From: Bedellia somnulentella
Lineage: Eukaryota; Arthropoda; Insecta; Lepidoptera; Bedelliidae
Length of the DNA stretch: 64,000 bases
Reading direction: 5' to 3'
NCBI GenBank assembly: GCA_963576735.1
Contig: OY755196.1
Coordinates: 5,437,912 to 5,501,911, forward strand
In this document: piece by piece, positions 31,666 through 42,772 of the stretch
Layout: each line of letters opens with the position of its first letter
How positions within the stretch are numbered: the first letter of the stretch is position 1
Made by a program: the position numbers and the translations under genes
Notes under the pieces: generated by a model
Seen by the model: only the letters and a program-made list of their open reading frames with translations
What the model was told of the DNA's origin: nothing
Databases searched by the model: none

Positions 31666-32530
31666 CTAGTATTTTTATCTATAACTTCAAAAGTACTTCA
31701 AATTATGATCCCATGAGCAATGAATCCGTAATAATCCGAGTGTAGTGACCGCTCAAAGCGTCAGAAGCAGCACAGCAAAGCTTTTTAGCAGCGGCGGCAA
31801 ACTCACCGCCACTGAAAAGGCCAACATTAAGGCAATGCAAAGCATGAAAAGTTCTTTGTAGTATTTTCAAGAGCCATAGACACAGTCCCTTTTATTTTAG
31901 GAAAATCCATATTTGAAGCTTCAACTATAGTGGCGAAAAATTTTAAGCCCGGCGCTTTTGAGCTGGCGGTGTCGAAAGGGAGCGGGACCTTAAAAATGAA
32001 ACCATAGGTTTTTATCAGTAAATGTGTCATAGCCTCCATTACTGTTATGGACTCTGAAAACGAAAAAAATGGGCAATACAAATTTAAATTTATAACAAAA
32101 GTTTCAAATTTAAAATCAGATGTCATTTCTCTCTCCCCATAACCTCTACATGATAGTACGCTGCAGTGCATGGCCCTCCAGCTAATCAACGTTTACCCGG
32201 TGATTTCGGTAAGTTTTTTACACAATTTCAACAACTTGAGCCCTTCAATACATGCAACACAAGACAAAATAAATAATTAAGTACTTAAATGAGACATATT
32301 GAAATTAGAACGTAGAAGTTAGCGGCCGATTATAACCCAACCGATTGGAAAAGGTTTTGAAACACAAATCAAAATGTTCATCTATTTATTTATTTATTCA
32401 AGGTACATTAACAGCATTATAACATAGATTGCATTAACATTCATTTTTAAAGTATTGGTCAGTTATAATGCCAACAACTGTGCACACAGCATTGACAATA
32501 TTATAACTTAAAGATATAACTAAATAAAGG
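31666..32530. other. Mostly anonymous DNA between relics
   Basis: Besides the 120-residue frame above I see a short Ser/Lys/Ala-rich stretch at 31,745-31,855 and AT-rich sequence with a (TTTA)n run near 32,383. No gene supported. Confidence 0.4.
31827..32189 (-). CDS. Unidentified 120-residue frame
   Basis: A frame open on the minus strand over 360 bp, GC-richer than its surroundings. The antiparallel plus-strand frame is also nearly open (two stops) and reads more protein-like: 'AIDTVPFILGKSIFEAS', 'KNFKPGAFELAVSKGSG'. I cannot tell which strand was coding, or name a family. Possibly another element relic. Confidence 0.25.
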   Translation of the reverse strand: MISWRAMHCSVLSCRGYGEREMTSDFKFETFVINLNLYCPFFSFSESITVMEAMTHLLIKTYGFIFKVPLPFDTASSKAPGLKFFATIVEASNMDFPKIKGTVSMALENTTKNFSCFALP

Positions 32531-34350
32531 AAAAATTTGCTTTTATTTAGTTTCAAAACTCTGCATGCACCTAAAAATTCTAAATTATCACTTACACAGA
32601 CAATTAAACATAACTGCTTAGCTCCTTTAGACACAGATTTTATTACTAAATTACCACAAAACAGTTTCGATATAAACCGTAAAATTAAAAGTAAAATTTC
32701 AGATGGCGACATTAGAGGTGCTGCACAATTAATATTTTCTAGTGACACCTTAGCTCCCGACACCCCAGAAACGCTGCTATCGCTGCAGTCGAAGCATCCT
32801 ACTTCAAACGGAGGCTTGACCATGCCAGATGGGCCAGACCAATCTATCGTCGCACCCGAGGCGACAGCACAGGAAATCCTGGCGGCGATACTGTCTTTCA
32901 GGAACGGATCTGCTGGTGGCCTCGATGGTCTTACACCGCAACATCTGAAAGATCTTTTGTGTGGGGCCGTCGGGGAACACAGAGATGCGTTACTTGCTCA
33001 GTTGACCCGCTTAGTGAACCTCATGCTGTCGGGTCGGGTCTGTGACGATATTTTGAATATCTTATATGGCGCAAACCTGTGTGCATTAAAAAAAAAGACG
33101 GTGGTATACGGCCAATAGCTGTCGGCAACACAATTCGCCGCGTAGTGTCAAAAATTTGTTGCAAGTATATTCTACCGGATCTTGCAACATACTTTGAACC
33201 GAAACAGCTGGGTTTTGGCACTCGCGGTGGTTGTGAAGCTGCAGTACATTCGGCTCGCACTTACGTCGCACATGGGCCGGGCCAAGTCCTTTTGAAGATG
33301 GATGTTAAAAATGCATTCAACTCAGTGGATCGGGGAGCCTTGTTGACTGAAGTTAAAAAAAAAGCTCCGCATATTTTCAACTATATTTGGCAATGTTATA
33401 GCAAACCTTCGAAATTATTATACAAAGAAAATTTAATTTCATCTTGTATCGGCTATCAACAAGGAGATCCCTTAGGACCAGCAATATTCAGCCTAGCTAT
33501 CCATCCATACATTGAATCAATCGCCTCTAAATTCAATGTATGGTACCTTGACGACGGGACCATAGGTGGTGAAGCGAATACAGTATTAAACGATTTTCAA
33601 AATTTAAAATTATCTTTTTCATCCATTGGCCTAGATTTTAATTTCAATAAATGCGAATTATATATTAAAAACTGTCTGCCCAATGAAAAAAATAATGAAA
33701 TAATAAATAAATTCAACGAAATAGCACCAAACATTACGGTCCTTAATAATGATTCCCCATTTGGCCTATACAATTATAAAATTCTGTTTGTTCGTCCCCA
33801 AATTTACCTATTTTTTAAGATGTTGCGACACTTGGAGGCTTGTTTCAGCTTTAAACGATTTAGACAATATTATACGAGATACGTTAAGCAAAATTCTAAA
33901 TTGTTAATTTGATGACAAAAACTGGGATCAGGCTACCCTACCAGTTCGGTTTGGAGGTTTGGGCGTACGCAAACCATCTGACGTGGCTTTACCAGCTTTC
34001 TTGTCATCAGTACATTCTACAATTGATCTATACAAAAAAATTGTCAGTCCCTCTCTAGGTGACACAGAGATCAGTGGAATGGACGATGCCAAGACTGCTT
34101 GGATTGCATTGCTTGGTCCAGATTCAAGTGTTCCGAAAAACATGGCTTCTCAGAGGTCTTGGGATGACATACTGTGCGGGCGGATTCAATTAAACCTCTT
34201 GAACTCTGCTTCCGATCCTGCACAGCGTGCTCGTCTCATGGCCTCTATGGAGCCTGAGTCGGGATACTGGTTGAATGCATTACCTTCTGAGGCGATTGGT
34301 ACGTTACTGGACAGGTCAACTTTTTGTTTGGGAGTATGTTTGAGAGTTGG
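32531..34350 (+). pseudogene. YLDDGT-type retroelement, copy 2, RT part
   Basis: 5'-truncated (no zinc finger). 'SDGDIRGAAQLIFSSDTLAP' and 'GSAGGLDGLTPQHLKDLL' precede a one-base frame change in the A-run at 33,089-33,097. The second frame has 'GGIRPIAVGNTIRRVVSKIC', 'GFGTRGGCEAAVHSARTY', motif A 'VLLKMDVKNAFNSVDRGALL', 'GYQQGDPLGPAIFSLAI' and an intact catalytic box WYLDDGTIGG (Asp codons at 33,550 and 33,553). An internal deletion near 33,760-33,905 is followed by 'LPVRFGGLGVRKPSDVALPA', 'QRSWDDILC' and 'YWLNALPSEAIGTLLDRSTF' to about 34,350, where later insertions split the element. The best view of this RT family in the window. Confidence 0.85.
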
Positions 34351-34376
34351 TTTGGTGATACCAAAACACAAGACAG

Positions 34377-34502
34377 TGTAGTGTAGTGTGAGTGCATCTT
34401 GTCCCCCTCTTGCCATTATATAATGTAAGTTAGTCATAAGTCTTTAGGAGTAATAAACGTACATTCAACCAAGCAACATCGTCTATCAATTACTACATTG
34501 CA
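34377..34502 (+). repeat. 5' LTR of the non-coding LTR element
   Basis: TGTAGTGTAGTGTGAGTGCA ... ACATTGCA with AATAAA at 34,452-34,457. The first 75 bp nearly equal the 3' LTR; the part after AATAAA is clearly diverged. Confidence 0.85.
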
Positions 34503-34519
34503 TGGCGACCCTGCCAGTG
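34503..34519 (+). promoter_or_regulatory. Primer-binding site
   Basis: TGGCGACCCTGCCAGTG immediately after the LTR; begins TGG as expected for pairing to a tRNA CCA end. Confidence 0.7.
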
Positions 34520-36565
34520 CGGCCACACGGCTGCGCTGCGCACGAGTACATACAATATGTGTTAAATAAAGTGCAAAGTTATTAGTGAAAATATGTGATG
34601 AAAACAAATGATTCGATTTGAAATTGAATTGAAAACATTATCAGAGCTAGAAAAAACAACCGCAATAGTTCAAAATATTAAAATAAACCGCGGGAAACAT
34701 AGCAAGCCTAATGAGAAAATTACATAATATGTGTAGCACAAAGAATTCCTGGACACTTCCGAATCCTGACATGAAAAATAGTAAAATGATTTGTTGATAA
34801 TCACCTAAGTTAAAGTTGAAGATTGAAGATATTTTCTGCAAGTGACTGGGTGAACATAACAATTAATGGTGAAAGGTGAAAAACATAGTGATTTTAGTGT
34901 CTATGAAACGATATAGTCAGTATGTACAATTATGTGTTACGTTTTTTTTTTCAGTGCATATTATTATTAAAAAATGATATTACTATATATTTTTTTATAG
35001 GATATGGAACAGTTAGTTTCATTATAATTATTTTAATATTGAGACAATACACATGTTGACGTGTAAAAATAGTAATAGTATGTATTTAAATAATATACAA
35101 GTCATGTTTGCGCAATTTCCAATTTTGTTTAGTTTGCAGTTTCTATGCTACTCGGTGTTACGTTCTCAGTAATGTCAACTTATTACAGAAAACATATTAT
35201 CATATAACATTATTTAGGTCAACTTCCAGTTGGTTATTTCATGTGCCATTCTTTTATGTTCAATATATTTTTTATGATTTTGTTGTTAGACTGTGTTGTT
35301 CAAATTGCATGTTTAAAACATTAATAGCATTTTAACTATATGACGAAAAGAAGTCGATTTAATTATATATAAATACTATAATGTAATATTAACTACGCAT
35401 ATTTGGTAAACGAAACTATTAAATTAGTATGGCGGTGATGGAAGAAAATGTAATAATGAAAGGTGAATTTAATCATTTCAAGATGATTATTAGGAAAAAG
35501 GTTCAAAAAAGTTGAAATTAAGAATATGAAGTAAATGTAGTGTATTCAGATATAGTTGTTTGTTACTAAGCTGATTTTGCGTATTTTATGTTATAGCAAT
35601 GGAAGATGAGAGCAGAGCGTTGTATACATATATGGAGTGAAGAATTGTATGATATCATCGTTGTGTGTGGTATGATATGATTGAGTTAGTTAGGTGATGT
35701 AATTGTTATGTTTAAAAAGGAAATGGAATGTAGTCAAAGTTAGTATGATGGGTAAGTTTATGAAATGCACTCTGTAGAATGATAGTTTCAATTGATAAGT
35801 TTTTGATGTTCATTTGACTTGATCACTCAAATGTTATTTCGATTATTTACCAATTGAAAACTAAATATTGAATGTAGAATAATGAAAGGTTTTTGAAAGT
35901 AGTATATTAAGTCATACAAGGTACACCAAGGTACAAAGCAGATCTCTAAATCCTTTTTATCTGATCATGACGCGGTTGAATACCCTTCGTGAAGAAATTT
36001 GGACACCAAAAGAGTGCTAAAAGAGAGAGACTGTAGTATAAGTATATAAATGCGCATGTAATGTAATAAAAAATATTTGTACCTTGAGATGAAGTAAAAT
36101 AAGTGAATAATAAATGTGTAAAAAGGCGGTCGACCCAATAACAATATTAGTGTACCTTGATAAGAGATGAAGAATAAATAAATATATGACTTGAGAAGGA
36201 AGCATGGTTGTCCACAGCTATTTAAAATATGTGATAAAAATATAAGAGAGAATATTATAAAAACATAATGAAATATAATAAAGTTAATGACTATTACAAA
36301 GTTGAAATGTATAAAAAAATCTTTATGTGATAACAGTACTATGGCATGTATTTAAAAATTTACTTGATTGTGTGATTACGCGGCAAATTGTTTGGCCTAC
36401 GATTTGTTCGACTTATCCCGGATTTGACTAATAGATTGTATTAAGTATAATAGTTAAGTTTCATTACATAGATACATTTTTATTCGATATAAGATTCATT
36501 AATATTAATTTGTTTAAAAAAATATGTTAAGACTAAATATTTTTTTGTTTGCAAAGGGGGAAGGT

Positions 36566-36689
36566 GTAGTGTAGTGTGAGTGCATCTTGTCCCCCTCTTG
36601 CCATTATATAATGTAAGTTAGTCATAAGTCTTGAGCAGTAATAAACATATATTCAAAGAGTTAACACGTGTCTTATTTCTTACATTGCA
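36566..36689 (+). repeat. 3' LTR of the non-coding LTR element
   Basis: Starts TGTAGTGTAGTGTGAG directly after the polypurine tract and ends TACATTGCA before ACAG. See the 5' LTR for the divergence pattern. Confidence 0.85.
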
Positions 36690-36693
36690 ACAG

Positions 36694-37536
36694 CTGGTTT
36701 TAAGGGCGGTTTCAAATACGCTGCATCCAAAATCTGGAATGATCTGCCCCCTCCCCTACGTGGCAAAATATCAGGACAAACTTTTAAAGTAAATTTACGT
36801 AAGATCTTTATGGAGAAACAGATACAAGATTCCGCTCAATATTATGCACGCAAATAAAATAAAATAAGAAGATAAGAAGGTCATGTTTTTGATGTTTTTA
36901 TTTGTTCTTATGTTCATCTTTGTCTTCACGTTCAATGGTCTCAGTTGGGTTGTTTAGAAACAGAATAATTTTAAATATAAAGTATGCATTTTTTGTTTGT
37001 TTGATGATTGGCTTAAAGTTTGAAGTATAAATGTTTTGTTTTTATTAACTTAAATTGAATGTAGAACCGCATATTTAAACAGGTCTTTTTTATTTTTTAT
37101 TTTTATATTTATATCGCATTTTTATAATATATAATATAATTCATAACAAATAAATCAATAATAATTATTATTATATTACATAATATTCTACTACGTTCTA
37201 TGATATTTATTGTATTCTATTATATTGTTTTTATATTTGCTTAAATATTAGTTATATTTTGTTATTGTTTAAATAGCCTCAGGTGTAATTAGTTGTAGTA
37301 GTTAGTTTTTATTATTTTTTTAGTTTAGTCAGGGACAGTCTGAAAACCAGCGCTGTAAGCTAGCACCAATGTTGCTGTTTGCAGCAAATGCTGAGATTGT
37401 TCCTTTTTGCCGTATTGTTATTTAATACATGTAAAGATTATTTTGTTAAAATTTGTAATTTTTTTTAAGGCAAATAAACAGTTTTCATTTCAAACAGTTT
37501 TTTTTCATTTCATTTCATTCATTTCATTTCATTTCA
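36694..37536 (+). mobile_element. 5'-truncated LINE 3' end with (ATTTC)n tail
   Basis: The coding remnant 36,696-36,857 reads 'GGFKYAASKIWNDLPPPLRG' and 'TFKVNLRKIFMEKQIQ', the C-terminus of a CR1/Jockey-group RT, then a roughly 650-bp AT-rich 3' UTR and a CATTTCATTT-type repeat tail (37,507-37,540). The target TTTGGTG(ATA)CCAAA is found before the nest (34,351-34,365) and after the tail (37,537-37,548), consistent with its target-site duplication. It lies inside retroelement copy 2. Confidence 0.75.
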
Positions 37537-38148
37537 TTTGGTGCCAAATTCAATGAAATTCATCGTTGTCGCTGTGGAGTACAGGTTGACCAATGGGGCC
37601 ACCACGGACTTTCATGCCCCCGCAGTGCAGGTCGCCTATCACGACATGCTGCCTTAAATCATATCATCCGTCGGGCTCTTGTCAGCGCCCACGTGCCAGC
37701 CACCTTGGAACCTCCTGGATTAATGCGGGACGATGGCAAGAGACCTGATGGTATGACTTTGTTGCCTTGGAGAAATGGCAGGGCGCTGATATGGGATGCA
37801 ACCTGTGTCGACACTCTTGCGCCTTGCCATTTATCCGGGTCGGCGGCGCGTGCAGGTACTGCTGCTGCCAACGCCGAGAGTTTCAAACGGCGTAAATACT
37901 CAGTTTTAACAAATGACTATCATTTCATACCTTTCGCCGTTGAAACTCTCGGCCCGTGGGGCAACGAGGCGCGGCTGTTCTTTAAAGAACTGTCTGCTCG
38001 CCTTGTGGAAGTGTGTGGTGATCCCAGAGCTGGCAGCTACCTCGGCCAACGCATTAGCTTGGCCATCCAAAGAGGGAATGCTGCTAGTATATTGGGCACG
38101 TTACCCTACACCGACAACGATGAATTTCACGAAATGTTTCGTTTGTAA
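37537..38148 (+). pseudogene. YLDDGT-type retroelement, copy 2, knuckle and putative nuclease
   Basis: Continuation of 32,531-34,350 after the nested insertions. A knuckle '[20 protein letters not shown]' (CCHC-like: C-x-C...H...C) runs on, with a stop near 37,656, into '[20 protein letters not shown]', '[20 protein letters not shown]', '[17 protein letters not shown]', '[20 protein letters not shown]' and '[20 protein letters not shown]', ending at TAA 38,146-38,148. The D-G-K-R-P-D and W-D motifs suggest a PD-(D/E)XK restriction-like endonuclease as in R2-group elements (inference). Confidence 0.8.
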
Positions 38149-38404
38149 TGTATATATTTAGTTTTAATTTATTTTCTATACCTTGATTATAAATATTTGT
38201 ATTATAATGTAAATAAATATCATAATATATATAACTAAATAAATAACTTAATATAAAAATAAATATATAACTAAAAATTTGATTAAAAACTATAATAAAA
38301 TAAAACTAGAATAGACAATTAAAATTCCCAACATTAATAGTAAATTACAAACAAAAAATATATAAAATTAAAAAAATATATAAAAAATAAAGTGTAATAA
38401 TAAT
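38149..38404. other. AT-rich 3' UTRs of two converging retroelements
   Basis: TA-rich sequence with several AATAAA motifs; probably the 3' UTR of copy 2 meeting the 3' UTR of the reverse LINE. No gene. Confidence 0.5.
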
Positions 38405-39625
38405 AATTGATTAATTAATTTGAGGCACCAACTGCCTACATTTTTTCTTAAAACTAAACAGTGTGTCATTATAGACGTCAGGCGCGCATTCATGACCTAT
38501 TGCACACAATGAATTGTATAGTTGGCAGACTCTGTGGATAGGGTTGTTTGCGGCCATGTTTGTTCTCACAGTCGGGACGGCCAGAGGGCGAGCACTTCGC
38601 AGTGCTCTTTGGGGAACGTTCAGCTGAATTAAGGGCAATAATGAGGATGACATAGAACCATCAATAATCTTGTGCAAAGTAGCTAAATCCTGGAGTTGCC
38701 TGCGAGCAAGCAAAGGATCCAGTTTAAAATACCTACACCTTTCCTCATATGATCTCAACTGTCTTCTCAGATCCGAGTGCGAAGCCTAACAAATCGTTTT
38801 TGAGCAGATTCAAGGTTCTCTATATGGGTGTTATAAATAGGTGTCCATATTACACATGCGTACTCTATCTTACCTAAAACAAAAGATTTAAAAAGCCTAA
38901 CCATACTTTGGGGGTTTCTAAAATCCCTTGTTACTCTAGAAAGGAATCCAAGCAGCCTATAACACTGATTCACTATCTCAACACACTGTTCCGCAAACGA
39001 TAATTTTGTATCTAGAAGTACCCCAAGATCCTTGACAACTGACTTCCTAGTTAGTGTCTTTTGCCCAACTCTATAATCGTACGAAATCGTATTGCTTTTC
39101 ATTGTCAATGTTGTGGTAAAGCATTTATCTATATTTAATTTCATATATTTTTTTGTGCACCAAGTATTAATTACGTCAATATCCCTCTGCAAATCCACAC
39201 AGTCGTCAAGCGTGTGAACAACCCTAAAGATCTTTAAATCATAAGCAAAGAGAAGATAAGGGTTGTGAAGATGGCCAACCAGGTCGTTAATAAATATGTT
39301 AAATAGTAACGGTCCCAATATCGATCCCTGGGGAATTCCAGAGGTTGCTATTATCGGTTTAGAAAGGTAACCCTGTAATGCAACTAGTTGGGACCTGTTC
39401 TCCAAGTATGAATTAAGCCACCTTAGTAAACTCCCGTGAACCCCATAAGCCTCTAGTTTACCATTCATGATAACATGTATGAGCTTGTCAAATGCTTTCA
39501 TGAAATCGGTATAAATAGCATCAACCTGGGCACGTTCCCCAAAAGATTTGTGTATGTAATTCACGTATTCTAGTAACAGTGGATTTTCCCCTGATAAAAC
39601 CATGTTGTTCAGGAACTATACAGGA
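38405..39625 (-). pseudogene. Jockey/CR1-group LINE RT, 5'-truncated
   Basis: On the minus strand from 'VPEQHGFIRGKS' (about 39,625) with a frame change near 39,585, then motif A 'VDAIYTDFMKAFDKL', 'SGIPQGSILGPLLFNIFIND', the catalytic box 'LLFAYDLKIF' where FADD is expected (first Asp replaced by Tyr), 'KCFTTTLTMKS', 'VKDLGVLLDTKLSF' and 'FVLGKIEYACVIWTPIYNTH'. A frame change at about 38,765 leads to the C-terminal 'MRSYEERCRYFKLDPLLARR' frame ending at 38,411. The catalytic substitution and two frame breaks make it inactive. Confidence 0.88.
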
Positions 39626-39659
39626 TTTCATATGGAAGCTCAAAGCATCAAATACGAAT

Positions 39660-41545
39660 GACTCGAAAACCTTTGATAAACATGACAAGATCATACGAGT
39701 AATTTTATAAAAGAAACTTGAAATTTGTCTATATCAAAATATGCATACCGAAAATGTGAATTCACATCAAAGGACCAATTGACCACACACTTAATTATCA
39801 AATAAGACCCTTATGCAATTCCAGAATTCCAGAACATAATGCCGTAAGTGGAGAAATGCAATGTTTTTACATTCAAAAGTAGTTTTTTAATATCGTTAAA
39901 TCGAGAAAATTTAATGTTTATACTACCAATAGGAACTCAAAACGTAGAAGAATTGTCTAAATCCAAAAAATGCATACAAAGAAGGCAAATTCACTGTTGA
40001 TCCGTTAGTGAATGATTAGAAACACCAAAAAGTATACTATATAAATATATACACAAATAAATAAGAAATTTAATATCACTAAAATTTTATTTAATGTTAA
40101 AAATGTTAAATACCTGCAAAATAAAGAAATAACTCTATTACAGCCGCAGATACAAGCAACAACAATGTCAGTCTTAAAATAATAAACTTTTTTATTCGAC
40201 CCTCCGGGTACAGGAAGAAATATAACCATATCTGATATCCAACAACGGTTGTATGCTGTTCTTGGAAAAGATGTCGGATACCCGCTGACCGGGGCACGGC
40301 ACCTTCCATTGAAGAACTGAAACTAACAACTTCGATAGAGTCTCTATTAGAGACTATTCCATATTGGATTTTATATTTTTCCAGCCGACCATACTTACTG
40401 GTTATGGTACTCAGTAACTATACTAAGTTACATAAATTAACGCAATTATAAAATCATTTTTTTCTTTATTAAAATGTGATGACTTTTTTAGTATTGTTTT
40501 ATAAAAGTAAGAAATATGAGAGCTATTTTTAAATAAAAGGCACTAAACGCAGCAAAATTAATCAGTGAATCTTACAATGGAGAAACTTGGTTGTTCTTCT
40601 AAGCTTACTGCCCCTCGATCTAGCACAGATAGGGTATATGCCTTAATTTTTTCTGAATTAGGAGTAGTGCATAATTATTAAAATAGACAAAGATTTTTAA
40701 TCAACAACCAACACAACTATGTTGCGATGTGGTGAGAGATAACTCTTTTTGTGATTTGGTGATACATAATCAAATAAATGATAAAAATTCCTCAGACAAA
40801 AATATCACAAGTACAATTGACCACACACTTGATCCTATCACAGGAATAATTGACCACACTCTTAATAATAAAAAGACCTTTATGATATTCTAGACCATAC
40901 TAGCAGGAATGAAGAACTGCAAGGAACACCTGATATAAAGAACATATCAATGTGGATTTTAAATATATTCAGTCAAAAAAATTTAATTCTTATAGAGCCA
41001 ATAAAACTCAACTTGGGCACTACGCAACTTGATAAATACGAATTGTAATAATACTTGTTTGTTAGTATTTAAAAATGTAAAATATCTAAAAAACAAAGAA
41101 AAATTTGCTGCAGCCATATGCAACCACCAACATTGTTTTTCAAAATAGAAATGAAAAAGATATGGTATGAAGTGTAAGTAAGAATTTTAGTCACAATGAA
41201 ATGTGTACAAATCAAGTAAGAGGAATCAAACGAAAATTACTAAAAAACAAACTTGTACATGAGAAACTTTTATAGGGAAGCAAAAACTGAAATAAATTAT
41301 TGCAACAAAAATGAAATTTTTGATCTATGTTTATATAAATATAATCCTCAAAATTTTGTAAAATAATTATCATTTCCATTCTGCATAAAAATGTACAGCA
41401 AAAAACAAGTTGATTTAAAAAAAAAAATAGCCTACTTTGTATTTTTAATGCCACGGGTGCTGTGATGAGAAAACTTATTACAGAAACGAAAAAGATAAGA
41501 ACTTTTATACGCAGGTGTCATAAGTTAAAGTCAAAGAATTTGCCC
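39660..41545 (+). repeat. Unidentified old repeat family, copy 3 (rearranged tandem)
   Basis: 39,660-40,175 matches block U3 (compare 14,540-15,010). At 40,178 the sequence jumps back to U1 (40,178-40,315, 'CTTTTTTATTC...GGGGCACGGCACCTTCCATT'), then U3 again (40,500-41,265) and U4 (41,270-41,545). So two partial units lie head to tail. Stops throughout. Confidence 0.6.
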
Positions 41546-41799
41546 CGTATTTTCATTTATATCGGTTAAACATGACATTGATGTTATATTTAAATTACAA
41601 GGATTTTTTGGAAAAAAGTATTGTCTGGCCAGTTCTTTTGGAAAACTATTTTAGTCACCTAAAATCTATAACATTAAAAAAATCTAAAATAAATCTCAAA
41701 AATTAATAATAGGGTTAGATTTTTTGAATAAATTGGCAAATTATAAGTTTCTGACAAAAAACACGAGAAAATCGAAAAATCAAATACCATAAGTATCAT

Positions 41800-42345
41800 T
41801 GAAGTTGAAGCGCAATGGAATCGAAAAAAAACCATCAAAACAAATCAGCGGTAAATATTTTAAACAGTTTAACATAGAATAATATCAAACCAACGAAACA
41901 TGTATCCCCTGTAAAGAAGGATCACAGTTGATAAAAAGGTGACTAAATGTATAAAGTGTGGAATGTGTAGAAGATACTTGCATAAAACCTGTGTAGAATC
42001 TTTCAATAAAAAATAAACTACACAAAAACATTCATTTGCTATTGGTGTGAAACTGCAAAATCTTCAAAGTTCCAAAAACATTAAGTATGAAATGTTTAAT
42101 ATTAAAAACACGGTACGGCAGTTTAACAAAGATGATCTTGAAACATTGAATCCATCAGAATATCTTTCCAGTTTCGTTGTTGATCATGCACTGTATTTGC
42201 TAAACTAAGATGAATACTACATTTTGCCAGTTGAGCAAGTGACTCACATCACATATATGGCCCAAAATATTAACAAATGTCTTAAAACGACAAATTAGAA
42301 TATGAGTTTACTAAGGATGTTATTTTTCCCATACGTCTTCCCTCA
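41800..42345 (+). pseudogene. PHD-finger-like relic, second copy
   Basis: Aligns with 30,070-30,383 and 31,413-31,665 without the env insertion, so it shows the uninterrupted order: cysteine-rich block ('CIKCGMCRRYLHKTC'), 'ETAKSS...FQK', then 'LETLNPSEYLSSFVVDHALY' and 'ILPVEQVTHI'. Directly follows block U4 of the unidentified family, so both may be parts of one element. Confidence 0.45.
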
Positions 42346-42349
42346 CAAA

Positions 42350-42772
42350 ATTTTAAAGACAGCTTATTCAAGATGTTTTTTATGTGGAGCGAAACCGGAA
42401 GAAATGAACCAAATCGATAGATGTCTCAATAAAGATATCGGCTATACAAAACTTGAAATACGGCTATCGCCACTTCATTCATGGATTAGGTTCTTCGAAT
42501 ACTTGATTCATGTCATCTTATCGCTTAGAATTTAAAAGTTGGCAAGCACGTTCACCTGAAGCAAAACAACTGTTAACAGTAAAAAAGAAGGAAGTTCAAA
42601 AGAGGCTAAGGCAAAACTGGGCGTAATTGTTGACAAGCCTCGCAGCGGAGGCAGCGGAACATCTAATGATGGAAATACGGCGCGCAAGTTTTTCGCAAAT
42701 GCATCCATTTCTGCTAAAACCACTGGCATTAAAATTGAACTAATCGAATGATGTGGCACTATTCTGAATTGA
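42350..42772 (+). pseudogene. Transib (RAG1-like) transposase fragment
   Basis: Frames 42,302-42,535 and 42,590-42,752 read 'CFLCGAKPEEMNQIDRCLNK', 'LSPLHSWIRFFEYLIHV', 'LGVIVDKPRSGGSGTSNDGN' and 'TARKFFANASISAKTTGIKI'. They align with the intact transposase 3 kb downstream ('CNVCKATPKDLNNIDFLLKK', 'SNDGNTARKFF') but are clearly divergent. Only the zinc-ligand Cys pair and the NDGNTARKFF region survive; both ends and all three catalytic acids are missing. Confidence 0.8.

Larger units (their letters stand above)
34377..36689 (+). mobile_element. Non-coding LTR retrotransposon (LARD/TRIM-like)
   Basis: Complete by structure: 5' LTR 34,377-34,502, PBS TGGCGACCCTGCCAGTG, a roughly 2-kb internal region, purine tract GCAAAGGGGGAAGG (36,552-36,565), 3' LTR 36,566-36,689, and a 4-bp duplication ACAG on both sides (34,373-34,376 and 36,690-36,693). 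The interior has no frame longer than about 75 codons and no Gag or Pol motif, so it must have been mobilised in trans. It inserted just upstream of a LINE 3' end. Confidence 0.85.

Noticed and set aside
34503..36550. Small frames in the non-coding LTR element (for example 35,108-35,335)
   Set aside because: No Gag or Pol motif, short, AT-rich codons; consistent with chance.
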